A DNA stretch of 64,000 nt from Yinghuangia seranimata. GTDB taxonomy: Bacteria > Actinomycetota > Actinomycetes > Streptomycetales > Streptomycetaceae. The stretch lies in NCBI RefSeq assembly GCF_029953285.1, contig NZ_JASAOI010000031.1, positions 91,814-155,813 of the forward strand, given 5' to 3'. The position numbers were made by a program, and so were the translations under genes. Positions 28,792-37,423 of this stretch are shown here, piece after piece; position 1 is the first letter of the stretch, and each line of letters starts with the position of its first letter. Under the pieces are notes generated by a model, which did no database searches, was not told the DNA's origin, and saw only the letters and a list, made by a program, of their open reading frames with translations.

Positions 28792-29595
28792 GTGACCACC
28801 AAGCACCTGGAAGCGGAAACCGCGGACCTGCTCGAGCTCGCGCTGTCGGCCGCCCGTGTCGCGGGCGGCATGCTGCTCGTCGACCGGCCCGCCGACCTGG
28901 GGGTCGCCGCGACCAAGAGCAGCCCCACCGACGTCGTCACCGAGATGGACACGGCCGCCGAGAAGCTCATCGTCGACTTCCTGCGCGCCCGCCGCCCGCA
29001 CGACGGGTTCCTCGGCGAGGAGGGCGCGGGCGAGGCCGGGGAGAGCGGGATCCGCTGGGTCGTCGACCCGATCGACGGCACCGTGAACTACCTGTACGGG
29101 CTGCCGGCCTGGTGCGTGTCCATCGCCGCGGAGGACGCCGACGGCGCGATCGTCGGTGTCGTCGAAGTCCCCACGCAGCGCGAGACGTTCCACGCGGTGC
29201 GCGGCGGCGGGGCGTTCCGCAACGGGGTCGCGGTGCGCGCCAACACGGGCATCCCCATGGACCGCGCGCTGGTGGCCACCGGCTTCGGGTACACGGTGGA
29301 GCGCCGTACGCGGCAGGCGGAAGTGGTGCGGCAGCTGCTGCCGGCGGTGCGTGACATCCGCCGCTACGGCTCGGCCGCGATCGACCTGTGCGCGCTGGCG
29401 TGCGGCCGGGTGGACGCCTACTACGAGCGGGGCCTCAACCCGTGGGACGTGGCCGCGGGCGGGCTGATCGCCGCCGAGGCGGGTGCCTCGGTCGGCGTGC
29501 TGCGGGTCGAGGACGACGGGTCGAACCTCGTGGTCGGCGCGGCCTCGCCGCTGTACGAGGAGCTCGCCGCGACGCTCGAACAACTCGGCGCCTGA
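28792..29595 (+). CDS. suhB: Inositol monophosphatase family protein
   Basis: A 267-aa Mg-dependent phosphatase of the IMPase/SuhB family. The metal site is spelled out by LGEEG, WVVDPIDGTVNYLYG and NPWDVAAGGLIAAEAG. It would hydrolyse inositol-1-phosphate or related sugar phosphates, useful for inositol and mycothiol supply; dephosphorylation of other substrates is possible. The GTG at 28792 opens the conserved region. It shares direction and close spacing with the ferrochelatase gene. The place next to the 57-aa gene and cutRS matches the Streptomyces order. Confidence 0.9.
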   Translation: MTTKHLEAETADLLELALSAARVAGGMLLVDRPADLGVAATKSSPTDVVTEMDTAAEKLIVDFLRARRPHDGFLGEEGAGEAGESGIRWVVDPIDGTVNYLYGLPAWCVSIAAEDADGAIVGVVEVPTQRETFHAVRGGGAFRNGVAVRANTGIPMDRALVATGFGYTVERRTRQAEVVRQLLPAVRDIRRYGSAAIDLCALACGRVDAYYERGLNPWDVAAGGLIAAEAGASVGVLRVEDDGSNLVVGAASPLYEELAATLEQLGA

Positions 29596-29653
29596 CTGAC
29601 CGCCGCGGCGGCCCCTCGTATCGCGGTGGCGGGGTGGTCCCGCAAACAACAAC

Positions 29654-29687
29654 CCCCCGGCCGACGCCCGGTCGCGTCCGCCGGGGG
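29654..29687 (-). terminator. Probable terminator for the 57-aa gene
   Basis: An 8-bp GC stem (29654-29661 and 29680-29687) with an inner 4-bp stem is followed, reading on the minus strand, by TTGTTGTTTG. This fits termination of the minus-strand small gene, whose stop is at 29784. Confidence 0.55.
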
Positions 29688-29783
29688 AGCGGCACCCCCG
29701 TGGTCCTGCTGTCGGTTCCTGTGCGCATCCTGTGCGCGTGCGCGCAGCGGTGTGCGCGGGCTGTGCTTCGTGCCCGGGTCGGG

Positions 29784-29957
29784 TCAGGCGCTCTCGGGCA
29801 GCACCTGCACGCCGTGGTCCGAGGCCATCCGCACCAGGTCCTGAAGCTCCTCCTGCTGAACTTCGACCAGGAAGTCGTCGCCGTTGTCGAAGGCCTGTTT
29901 CAAGGCCTGTTCCGTCTCTCGTATCCGACGCAGCACATCGGCGGTGAACTCGTCCAT
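29784..29957 (-). CDS. Conserved small acidic protein (57 aa)
   Basis: A 57-aa protein starting MDEFTADVLRRIRETEQALK with a second helix rich in acidic residues (FLVEVQQEELQDLVRMASDHG). It looks like a helical hairpin with heptad-like spacing. From memory, similar small proteins sit beside suhB and cutRS in Streptomyces genomes; their function is unknown to me. The ATG at 29957 is chosen because the family starts there; the upstream TTGGGG is a weak ribosome-binding site. It is convergent with suhB and divergent from cutR. Confidence 0.8.
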   Translation of the reverse strand: MDEFTADVLRRIRETEQALKQAFDNGDDFLVEVQQEELQDLVRMASDHGVQVLPESA

Positions 29958-30221
29958 GTGGGGCCCCAAGTGACTCGAATGGTCGCCGGTTTGGGTTGTC
30001 CTACCCCTGGTCCCACGCCCCGAAAACCGCCGGAGCGTGTGCAGGTGTGAGCCTCGTCGCACTCCGCTGCGGGGCGAATCCGAAGGGTGCGGCATATCGG
30101 GCGGCGGGTGCGCTTACCGACGCTTTACCGGGCCCCGGGGGAAGATGGAGGCACCGTCGGCGCCGCCCCTCGAGGCACGGCGAACGCCCGGCCGCGGGCG
30201 GCGGCCGACGGTCCAAACTCG

Positions 30222-30251
30222 GTAAAAAAGTCGAATCAGTAAAAAGTCGAA
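30222..30251 (+). repeat. AT-rich direct repeat before cutR
   Basis: Two near-identical copies, GTAAAAAAGTCGAA (30222-30235) and GTAAAAAGTCGAA (30239-30251), are spaced 17 bp apart and end at the ribosome-binding site of cutR. In such GC-rich DNA this is striking and may be a protein or RNA regulatory site. Confidence 0.6.
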
Positions 30252-30262
30252 AGGGACACGCG

Positions 30263-30928
30263 GTGCGGGTTCTGGTGGTCGAGGACGAGCAGCTCCTTGC
30301 CGACGCGGTGGCGACCGGCCTGCGTCGTGAGGCCATGGCCGTCGACGTCGTGTACGACGGCGAGGCCGCGCTGGAGCGCGTCGCCGTCAACGACTACGAC
30401 GTCGTGGTGCTCGACCGCGACCTGCCGCTCGTGCACGGGGACGACGTGTGCCGTGCGGTGATCGACACCGGCCTGCCGACCCGGATCCTGATGCTGACCG
30501 CGTCCGGCGACGTCAGCGACCGCGTCGAGGGCCTGGAGCTGGGCGCCGACGACTACCTGCCGAAGCCGTTCGCGTTCAGCGAGCTGACCGCCCGGGTCCG
30601 CGCGCTGGGCCGACGCGCCGTGACGGCGCTGCCGCCGGTCCTGGAGCGGGCCGGCATCAGGCTCGACCCGAACCGCCGCGAGGTGGTGCGCGACGGCCTG
30701 CCGATCCACCTCTCGCCGAAGGAGTTCGCGGTGCTCGAGGTGCTGATGCGCGCCGACGGCTCCGTCGTCTCGGCCGAACAAATGCTCGAAAAGGCGTGGG
30801 ACGAGAACACCGACCCGTTCACGAACGTCGTCCGCGTCACCGTCATGACGCTGCGCCGCAAGCTCGGCGAGCCCGCGGTGATCATGACGGTGCCCGGCGC
30901 CGGGTACCGCATCGGCGACGCCGCGTGA
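30263..30928 (+). CDS. cutR: Response regulator CutR (OmpR family)
   Basis: A 221-aa OmpR/PhoB-type response regulator. The receiver domain has the acidic pocket VVEDE, the phosphorylation site Asp51 in VVVLDRDLP, and the KPF lysine in DDYLPKPFAFSEL. The winged-helix DNA-binding domain occupies about residues 125-220 and ends PGAGYRIGDAA. The GTG at 30263 has AAAGGGA about 8 nt upstream. It is translationally coupled to the sensor kinase by a GTGA overlap. Position next to suhB and the sensor architecture match Streptomyces CutR/CutS, a system linked to antibiotic production and envelope protein quality control. Confidence 0.88.
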   Translation: MRVLVVEDEQLLADAVATGLRREAMAVDVVYDGEAALERVAVNDYDVVVLDRDLPLVHGDDVCRAVIDTGLPTRILMLTASGDVSDRVEGLELGADDYLPKPFAFSELTARVRALGRRAVTALPPVLERAGIRLDPNRREVVRDGLPIHLSPKEFAVLEVLMRADGSVVSAEQMLEKAWDENTDPFTNVVRVTVMTLRRKLGEPAVIMTVPGAGYRIGDAA

Positions 30929-32292
30929 ACGACAAACCGCACGCAGCACCCCGGCCCTCCACCGGGTCCGCCCCCCAGCGCCCGCAGCACCCGCCCCGCC
31001 CCACCCGCCCGCCGCGACCCGGCGCGCCGCCCAAGCCCACCCGGGCCCCGTCGGCGCGTCGCCTGGTGCTGGGCGCCGACCCGGGCACGGGCTACTCGTC
31101 GCGGATGAGCTACGCGCCGGACTGGCTGCGCCCGTCGATCCGCATGCGGCTGACCGCGCTGTACGGCGGCATGTTCCTGATCGCCGGCGTGCTGCTGCTG
31201 GGCAGCGTGTACCTGCTGGTCGGCCGGCAGCTCGCCGACCAGCAGCCGCCGCGCATCGAGTTCAAGAGCGACGTGGTCATCCGCAACGCCGCCGGCGACC
31301 AGATCTCGCCGGACGCGTTCCAGCAGATGCTCCAGCAGCAGCAGGTCAGCAACCGCGACCTGGTGCTGCACTCGCTGCTGCAGCAATCGCTGCTCGCGCT
31401 CATGCTGCTGTCCGTCATCGCCTTCGGCTTCGGCTACCTGATGGCCGGGCGCGTGCTGAGCCCGCTCGGGCGCATCACGGCGGCCGCGCGTGCGGTCGCG
31501 GGCACCGGCGGCTCGGGGCTGCACCGGCGCATCGACCTGGACGGTCCGGACGACGAGCTGAAGGAACTCGCCGACACGTTCGACGAGATGCTGGAGCGCC
31601 TGGACCGCGCGTTCGATTCACAACGCAAGTTCGTCGCCAACGCGTCGCATGAGCTACGCACCCCGCTGGCGATCAACCGCACGCTCCTGGAGGTCGCGCT
31701 CGGCGACCCCCAAGTGTCACCGGACCTCCGCGAGCTCGGCGACAAGCTGCTGGCCACCAACGAGCGCAGCGAGCGGCTCATCGAGGGCCTGCTGCTGCTC
31801 GCCCGCAGCGAGAACGAACTGACCGACCGCAAGCCGGTCGACCTGGCCGAGGTCGCGGGGCGCACGATGGAGCAGCTGACCGGCGAGGCGGGCGAGCGCG
31901 GTGTCCAGCTGCGCGGCGACTTCGGTGACGCCACGGTGTCCGGCAACCTCGTGCTGCTGGAGCGGGTCACACTGAACCTCGCGCAGAACGCGGTGCGCTA
32001 CAACGTGCCCGACGGCTGGGTGGAGATGTCGACGTCCACCGTGGACGGCACCGCGCTGCTCACCGTGGCCAACAGCGGCCCGGTGATCCCGCCGGACAAC
32101 GTCGAGGCGTTGTTCGAGCCGTTCCGCAGGATGCGCGGGGACCGCACCGAGAGCGACAAGGGCGTCGGCCTGGGGTTGTCGATCGTGCGGTCGGTCGTGC
32201 GCGCGCACGGCGGCTGGATCGAGGCGGAGCCGCGCCCCGAGGGCGGCCTGATCGTGCGGATCGGCTTCACCGGCGAGACCGCGGCGGCCTGA
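30925..32292 (+). CDS. cutS: Sensor histidine kinase CutS
   Basis: A 455-aa membrane sensor kinase. A Pro-rich cytoplasmic N-terminus of about 65 residues precedes a first helix (about 80-100), a short extracytoplasmic loop of about 50 residues rich in Gln, and a second helix (about 152-175). HAMP follows, then the HisKA box NASHELRTPLAI with His242, and an HATPase domain with NAVRYN and GVGLGLSIV. It phosphorylates CutR. The loop is too short for a folded ligand domain and appears to contain no cysteine pair. The long Pro-rich leader may partly be an over-extended start. Confidence 0.88.
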   Translation: MNDKPHAAPRPSTGSAPQRPQHPPRPTRPPRPGAPPKPTRAPSARRLVLGADPGTGYSSRMSYAPDWLRPSIRMRLTALYGGMFLIAGVLLLGSVYLLVGRQLADQQPPRIEFKSDVVIRNAAGDQISPDAFQQMLQQQQVSNRDLVLHSLLQQSLLALMLLSVIAFGFGYLMAGRVLSPLGRITAAARAVAGTGGSGLHRRIDLDGPDDELKELADTFDEMLERLDRAFDSQRKFVANASHELRTPLAINRTLLEVALGDPQVSPDLRELGDKLLATNERSERLIEGLLLLARSENELTDRKPVDLAEVAGRTMEQLTGEAGERGVQLRGDFGDATVSGNLVLLERVTLNLAQNAVRYNVPDGWVEMSTSTVDGTALLTVANSGPVIPPDNVEALFEPFRRMRGDRTESDKGVGLGLSIVRSVVRAHGGWIEAEPRPEGGLIVRIGFTGETAAA

Positions 32293-32389
32293 GCCGGGCC
32301 GTACCCGTCCGACGGCCGGTGCGAAAAAATCATTGGCCACGTAATACGACGTACCTGTAGTGCACGGTTGCCCGCACCGCCCTCGACAA

Positions 32390-32420
32390 CCTACGGTGTC
32401 GTAAGTTACGACATCGTAGG
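32390..32420. promoter_or_regulatory. Palindromic operator upstream of the acyl-ACP desaturase
   Basis: A 15-bp inverted repeat with a one-base centre: CCTACGGTGTCGTAA at 32390-32404 and TTACGACATCGTAGG at 32406-32420, one mismatch. It overlaps a possible -10 element TACGGT (32392-32397) that lies 18 bp after TTGCCC (32368-32373). The size and symmetry are those of a TetR-family repressor site, which would fit control of fatty-acid desaturation. The regulator is not in the window. Confidence 0.7.
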
Positions 32421-32553
32421 AACGCGTTGCGCCCCCATGCCGGACGGCGTGCGGCCGACGCAGCCCTGTGCCCGAGCACCCTGTGCCCGAGTTGTCGAAA
32501 GCCGCTGCGTCCCCTTGCTGCGCTTGTCGCCGTACCCACGCTTGGAGTCCCCC

Positions 32554-33504
32554 GTGACCTTGACCGCGCCCGAACCGACCGGGATCGCCCTGCTGCAGGA
32601 GCTCGAGCAGGTCGTCGCCGTCGAACTCGACCGGCACCTGGCCGTCGCCAAGGAGTGGTTCCCGCACGAGTACGTGCCGTGGTCCCGCGGCCGGGACTTC
32701 GACGGCGTGATGGGCGGCGAGGCGTGGCGCCCCGAGGAGTCCGGGCTCACGGACGTCGGCCGGATCTCGCTGACGCTGAACCTGCTCACCGAGGACAACC
32801 TGCCGAGCTACCACTTCGAGATCGCCAACATGTTCGGCCGGGACGGCGCGTGGGGCACCTGGGTGCACCGCTGGACCGCCGAGGAGGGCCGGCACGGCAT
32901 CGCGATCCGCGACTACCTGATGGCCACGCGTGCGGTCGACCCGGTGGCGCTCGAGCGCTCGCGCATGGAGCACATGGAGGCGGGCTACCAGGGCGACCAC
33001 ATGGACAACCCGCTCCACGTCGTCGCCTATGTGACGTTCCAGGAGCTGGCCACCCGCGTCTCGCACCGGAACTCCGGCAAGGAGTGCGGCGACCCGCTGG
33101 CCGAGCAGCTGCTCGCCAAGATCGCGACCGATGAGAACCTGCACATGATCTTCTACCGCAACCTGCTGAAGGCGGCGTTCGAGCTGGCGCCCGACCAGGC
33201 GATGCGCGCGGTGACCGACATGGTGACGGGCTTCCGCATGCCGGGCCACGGCATGTCCGGCTTCGAGCGGGCGTCCCTGAAGATCGCCGTGGGCGGCGTC
33301 TACAACCTGCGCATCCACAACGACGACGTCCTGCAGCCGGTGCTCCGCAACCTCAAGGTGATGGAGCGCACCGACTTCGGCCCGGAGGGCGAGCAGGCCC
33401 GCGAGGAGCTCGCGGTGTTCCTGGAGCTGCTGGGCGAGAAGGCCGCGCAGTTCGACGAGCGGCTCGCGGCGCGCCAGGCCCGCGTGGCGGCGCGGCGCGG
33501 CTGA
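32554..33504 (+). CDS. Acyl-ACP desaturase (ferritin-like di-iron)
   Basis: A 316-aa soluble fatty-acid desaturase of the FA_desaturase_2 family. Two di-iron signatures are visible, EEGRHG and DENLHM (ExxH), separated by about 88 residues, plus the first-helix glutamates near LLTEDNLPSYH. It introduces a double bond into acyl-ACP using oxygen and reduced ferredoxin. The family in mycobacteria is DesA1/DesA2. The GTG at 32554 has GGAG about 7 nt upstream. A strong palindrome lies about 135-165 bp upstream of the start, so a leader of roughly 150 nt is expected. It stands alone, ended by a very large hairpin. Confidence 0.88.
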   Translation: MTLTAPEPTGIALLQELEQVVAVELDRHLAVAKEWFPHEYVPWSRGRDFDGVMGGEAWRPEESGLTDVGRISLTLNLLTEDNLPSYHFEIANMFGRDGAWGTWVHRWTAEEGRHGIAIRDYLMATRAVDPVALERSRMEHMEAGYQGDHMDNPLHVVAYVTFQELATRVSHRNSGKECGDPLAEQLLAKIATDENLHMIFYRNLLKAAFELAPDQAMRAVTDMVTGFRMPGHGMSGFERASLKIAVGGVYNLRIHNDDVLQPVLRNLKVMERTDFGPEGEQAREELAVFLELLGEKAAQFDERLAARQARVAARRG

Positions 33505-33572
33505 CCCGCGACGACCCGGAGGGCCCCCTCCCGCCGTGCGGCGGGAGGGGGCCCTCCGGGTCGTCGCGGGTC
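33503..33572. terminator. 70-bp bidirectional terminator hairpin
   Basis: A perfect 34-bp inverted repeat (33503-33536 and 33539-33572) with only TG between the arms. Each end overlaps a stop codon: that of the desaturase gene and that of the convergent permease gene. Confidence 0.85.
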
Positions 33573-34794
33573 AGGAGCGGGTGCCCCAGGCGTCCTTGAG
33601 GGACACCTTGCCGCCGGTACGGAGCACGGCACCCTCGTACATGCGCGCGGCGGCGCCCACGAGGCCGAACAGGGCCAGTACCGACAGGGCCGCGGCGAGC
33701 AGGTTCTGCCACACCGCCAGGTCCCCGCCGGCGGTCTGGATGGGCTGCAGCATGGCCGAGAACGGCGGGATGTAGGCCAGCACGCGCGCGAACGTGTTGT
33801 CGGACTGGCCGAGCGAGATCGCGATGAAGAAGGACGAGATCAGCACCGTCGTCATCGGCGTGATGACGTTCTGCAGGTCCTCCATGCGCGACACGCGTGA
33901 GGCGGCCGCCGCGAACATGCACGCGTAGATGGCGTAGCCCAGCACGAACCACGCGACGACCAGCACCGCCGGGTACACCATGGCGGCGGTCAGGTCGATC
34001 GTGCCGACCGCGCTGGCCGCGGTCAGGCCGACCGTGGCGGTCAGCGCCATCTGCAGCAGGCCCAGCAGCCCGATCCCGATGATCTTGCCGGTGAGCAGCG
34101 CGCGGGCCGGGACGGTCGCCATCAGGATCTCGACGATGCGGCTGGACTTCTCCTCCACGACGCCGTTGGCGACCCACATGCAGAAGAGCATGAGCATGCC
34201 GTAGAGCATGATCGTGCCGAGTACGGCGATGCCCTTGCGCGCCTCGCGTTCGTCGGCGTCCGGGTCCAGCGTCTGCTTGGCCAGCGGCTGGAACTCCAGC
34301 GCCTTGTCGACGGCGGCGACGTCGAAGCCCTGCGCGGCGAGCCGGTTGCCGCGCTCGACGCTCGCGTAGGCGCTCTGCAGCACAGCGGCGAGCTTGTCGG
34401 GCAGCTCGCGGTTGACGGTGATGCGGCCGTCGCCGACCAGCGCGTCCGCGTCGCCGTCCTTGACCGCCTTCCGCGCCGCGTCCGCGTCCGGGAACGTCGC
34501 CACGGTCAGGTCGACGTCCAGGAGCCGCGCCTGGGCCGTCGCGGCGTTCCCCAGCTGGGCCTGCTGCGGCCCGGAGAACGCCACCTTGTACTCGCCGTCC
34601 CCGCCGCGGCCGACGGCCGCGGGAATGGCGACGGCGGCCAGCAGGATGGCCAGCATCACGCCGACCGACATCAGGAACCCGCGGTCGCGGATCCGCTCGG
34701 TGAACTCGCGGCGCGCGACCAGCCGCACCGCGTGCCAGAAGCGCGCCCGCGACTCGGCGGCGGGGGCCGTCCGCGTGGTGGGTGCGGTGCTCAC
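33571..34794 (-). CDS. ABC-2 type exporter permease, NatB-like
   Basis: A 407-aa membrane protein. One transmembrane helix (about residues 40-58) precedes an extracytoplasmic domain of about 140 residues, then five further helices starting at IAVLGTIMLYGMLMLFCMWV. The motif VVEEKSSRIVEILMATV after the second helix is diagnostic for NatB/ABC-2 permeases. The GTG at 34794 overlaps the stop of the ATPase gene by 4 nt. Together they should form an exporter of the sodium-efflux or drug-efflux type; the substrate is unknown. The C-terminal codons run into the giant terminator. Confidence 0.87.
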   Translation of the reverse strand: MSTAPTTRTAPAAESRARFWHAVRLVARREFTERIRDRGFLMSVGVMLAILLAAVAIPAAVGRGGDGEYKVAFSGPQQAQLGNAATAQARLLDVDLTVATFPDADAARKAVKDGDADALVGDGRITVNRELPDKLAAVLQSAYASVERGNRLAAQGFDVAAVDKALEFQPLAKQTLDPDADEREARKGIAVLGTIMLYGMLMLFCMWVANGVVEEKSSRIVEILMATVPARALLTGKIIGIGLLGLLQMALTATVGLTAASAVGTIDLTAAMVYPAVLVVAWFVLGYAIYACMFAAAASRVSRMEDLQNVITPMTTVLISSFFIAISLGQSDNTFARVLAYIPPFSAMLQPIQTAGGDLAVWQNLLAAALSVLALFGLVGAAARMYEGAVLRTGGKVSLKDAWGTRS

Positions 34795-35738
34795 GCGTGG
34801 GCCTCCAGGTGCGCGTACGGCGAGTCCGCCGTGGGGGCGGGGGCGGTCGCGGTGACCGCCTCCCGGAACAGCTCGGCCAGGGACGGGTCCACGGGCGCGA
34901 ACGCGCGCACCCGGCCGGCGGCGCGGGCCGCGTCCAGGAGCGTCTGTTCGCTGACGCCCGTGCCGAGCTCGACCAGCGTGCCGGCCGCGTCCCGGGACAG
35001 CACCGTGACGCCGGGCAGGGCCGCCGCCCAGTCCTCGTCCGCGGGGGCGTCGACCGCCACGCGGTACCGCACCGCGCGGTGGTCGCCGCGCAGCTCGCGC
35101 ACCGTGCCGACGGCGTGCATGCCGCCGTCCTTGATGATCCCGACCGCGTCGCACAGGCGCTCGACCAGGTCGAGCTGGTGGCTGGAGAACACCACCGAGA
35201 CGCCTTGCTCCACGCGGCTGCGCAGCGCCTGCGCCATCACGTCGACACCCACCGGGTCGAGGCCGGAGAACGGCTCGTCGAGCACCAGGAGCTCCGGGTC
35301 GTGCACCAGGGCCGCGGCCAGCTGGACGCGCTGCTGGTTGCCCAGCGAGAGCGTCTCCAGGCGGTCTCCGGGCGCGCCCGAGACCCCGAGGGTGCGCAGC
35401 CAGTGCGCGGCGGAGCGGCGGGCGTCGGAGCGCGCCATGCCGTGCAGCTCGGCGAAGTAGGCCAGCTGGTCCTGGATGCGCATTTTGGCGTACAGGCCGC
35501 GCTCCTCGGGCATGTAGCCCCAGCGCCGGCGCACGGCGGCGTCCGCGGGGCGGCCCTGCCAGCGCACCTCGCCGGAGTCGCTCGCAAGGACGCCGAGCGC
35601 GATGCGCATCGTGGTCGTCTTCCCGGCCCCGTTGGTGCCTACGAAGCCGAACATCTGCCCGGGCGCGACGGAGAACGACAGGTCGCGCAAAACGACCTTC
35701 TCCCCGAAGCGTTTCCCGAGCCCCACTAGGTCGAGCAC
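34791..35738 (-). CDS. ABC transporter ATP-binding protein, NatA-like
   Basis: A 315-aa ABC ATPase. Walker A is GTNGAGKTTT, the signature is LSLGNQQRVQLAAAL (LSxGN in place of LSGGQ, common in NatA proteins), and Walker B is LLVLDEPFSGLDP. About 90 residues of C-terminal extension resemble the DUF4162-type domain of this exporter class. The GTG at 35738 has GGGGAAGG upstream at about 6 nt; the next in-frame upstream start is at 35789 and lacks a site. It is the first gene of a two-gene operon with the permease. Confidence 0.89.
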   Translation of the reverse strand: MLDLVGLGKRFGEKVVLRDLSFSVAPGQMFGFVGTNGAGKTTTMRIALGVLASDSGEVRWQGRPADAAVRRRWGYMPEERGLYAKMRIQDQLAYFAELHGMARSDARRSAAHWLRTLGVSGAPGDRLETLSLGNQQRVQLAAALVHDPELLVLDEPFSGLDPVGVDVMAQALRSRVEQGVSVVFSSHQLDLVERLCDAVGIIKDGGMHAVGTVRELRGDHRAVRYRVAVDAPADEDWAAALPGVTVLSRDAAGTLVELGTGVSEQTLLDAARAAGRVRAFAPVDPSLAELFREAVTATAPAPTADSPYAHLEAHA

Positions 35739-36218
35739 CTTTGGCCTTCCCCTATTGCCGTCGAAACGGCGCCATTGTGCCCAGACCACAGGCGCCTCTG
35801 GTTCATCCCCAGGGCGGAGCTCCAGCTCATCCCCGAGGGAGCCGGTACGGCTCGTTCAGAGACGGTCGCGCATTGTTGTGACCAGTCACGCATGGACTTC
35901 CGGGACGCGGTCACCCCTGAAGGAGGTACGCTCCCGGACGGCATCGGGGCCCACAGTGGGTACTTGTTCACCAAGCGCGTAGACCGTCACGATTCCTCCT
36001 GGTTGCCTGCGTGCATGGAGAGTTACAGTGGGCCACCCATCCAACCAAGTCACCTCTTCGGGGGTTCGGTTGGGTGTCGATTGAGTAACAAGCCTTGCTA
36101 TGAGGCAGAATCTGCGCCTCAGGTCGGGCACAACTCCGGCCCCTGATGCGTTACGTGCGCTGAAGGCAGCGTCCACGGGACGCATCGGCAACAGATCCAC
36201 CCGGAGGGGGAGAGGTAT
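35739..36218. other. Divergent intergenic region, natA-like / DUF4193
   Basis: About 480 bp of comparatively AT-rich DNA carrying promoters for the divergent exporter and DUF4193 genes. TTGAGT and TATGAG occur near 36081 and 36099 but with a spacing too short for a standard promoter, so I do not assign one. No ORF is credible. Confidence 0.45.
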
Positions 36219-36515
36219 ATGGCGACTGACTACGACACTCCACGCAAGACTGACGACGACGTCAACGAAGACAGCATCGAGGAACTCAAGGCCCGGCGCG
36301 TCGACAAGTCCGCCAGCGCGGTCGACGTCGACGAGTTCGACCAGGCCGAGGGCCTGGAGCTGCCCGGCGCGGACCTCTCGAACGAAGAGCTGTCCGTTCG
36401 GGTGCTCCCGCGGCAGGCGGACGAGTTCACCTGCTCGCGCTGCTTCCTGGTGCACCACCGCAGCCAGCTGGTCTCCGAGAAGGACGGCCAGGCGATCTGC
36501 CGCGACTGCGCCTGA
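36219..36515 (+). CDS. DUF4193 family zinc-ribbon-like protein
   Basis: A 98-aa acidic protein starting MATDYDTPRKTDDDVNEDSI. The C-terminal end carries two CxxC knuckles, CSRC and CRDC, 23 residues apart, which should bind one zinc ion. The layout is that of actinobacterial DUF4193, encoded near dut and DUF3093 in mycobacteria as well. The ATG at 36219 follows GGAGGGGGAGAGG, a strong site. Function is unknown; partner binding to RNA polymerase or the ribosome has been suspected for similar small zinc proteins but nothing here proves it. Confidence 0.88.
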   Translation: MATDYDTPRKTDDDVNEDSIEELKARRVDKSASAVDVDEFDQAEGLELPGADLSNEELSVRVLPRQADEFTCSRCFLVHHRSQLVSEKDGQAICRDCA

Positions 36516-36843
36516 CGGCGTCCGATCCCCGGGCCCCTGGCCGCTCCAGGCGGCCCGCCAGGATCGATCATCGGCAAGCGGAACCCTGCGCACGCGACCG
36601 GGTCCTGGCAGGAGCGGACCGCCCCTGCCGATGATCGAAACGGGCCTACAGAAGGCAAGGAACCACCGCACCACCCGGCACGGGCCTCGACGGCACCGCC
36701 GGGGAAAGAGCCTCCGGGCCGCAGACACGGAACGTCCGCCGCACCACCGGCGGGCGTTCTTCGCGTCCGTGCTCTTCACGCGCCGTCCGCGCGCGGCTCA
36801 CGCGCCGCGCGCGCCGGCGAACGAGGGGCGACGGGCGGGCCGG
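36516..36843 (+). other. Intergenic region with a long-range inverted repeat
   Basis: A 13-bp inverted repeat, TCGATCATCGGCA at 36564-36576 and its complement at 36626-36638, encloses smaller stems and may terminate the DUF4193 transcript. The remaining part up to the convergent DUF3093 gene holds nothing I can support. Confidence 0.5.
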
Positions 36844-37314
36844 TCAGCCTGCGTCGGGCTGCGCTGAACGGTGCTTCCGCACGGCGTCCAGCACCTCGAC
36901 GAACCGCGCCGGGTTGCGGGTCGACAGGTACAGGTAGGGCGTCGGGTCCTCAGGATCGGTCACCTCGACCCGTGCCGCCGTCGGCACGTAGCTGCGCAGC
37001 AGCATGAACGCCCGCGGGTCGGCGCGCTCCATGCGCAGCGCACGCGCCTCCTCCTGGTCCAGCGCGGTCGCCTCGCCGAGCGCGGACAGCGGGACGCGGG
37101 CCTTGCCCGCCAGCAGCTCGTCGCCGGTCACCCGGATCCGCGGCGCGCCGTACGCGTTGACCCCGACCCCGATCAGGACCGCCGCGACCAGCACCGCGAC
37201 ACCCGCCGCCGCCGGGCCGACGGGCAGGAAGATGATCCCGCCGATGAGGCCGCCCAGCACGGCGAAACCCCACCACGCCGTCGGTGCCGAGAGCCGCTCG
37301 TTGTACGCCTGCAT
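36844..37314 (-). CDS. DUF3093 family membrane protein
   Basis: A 156-aa protein with two adjacent transmembrane helices (about residues 13-30 and 33-52), followed by a cytoplasmic PH-like domain: PRIRVTGDELLAGKARVPLS and the ending YLYLSTRNPARFVEVL. This is the DUF3093 arrangement. The ATG at 37314 begins with the usual YNERLSAP segment. Function is unknown. Position between DUF4193 and dut reproduces the conserved actinobacterial order. Confidence 0.86.
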   Translation of the reverse strand: MQAYNERLSAPTAWWGFAVLGGLIGGIIFLPVGPAAAGVAVLVAAVLIGVGVNAYGAPRIRVTGDELLAGKARVPLSALGEATALDQEEARALRMERADPRAFMLLRSYVPTAARVEVTDPEDPTPYLYLSTRNPARFVEVLDAVRKHRSAQPDAG

Positions 37315-37423
37315 GGGACCACCCTGTCATCTCGGGGGGACGGCGCCGTACCAGGGGTACGGCGGCCCGGCCCGGTCAGCCGCCCGCGCGCGGCTGACCT
37401 GCGGCACCGTCCCGCCGGCGGGT

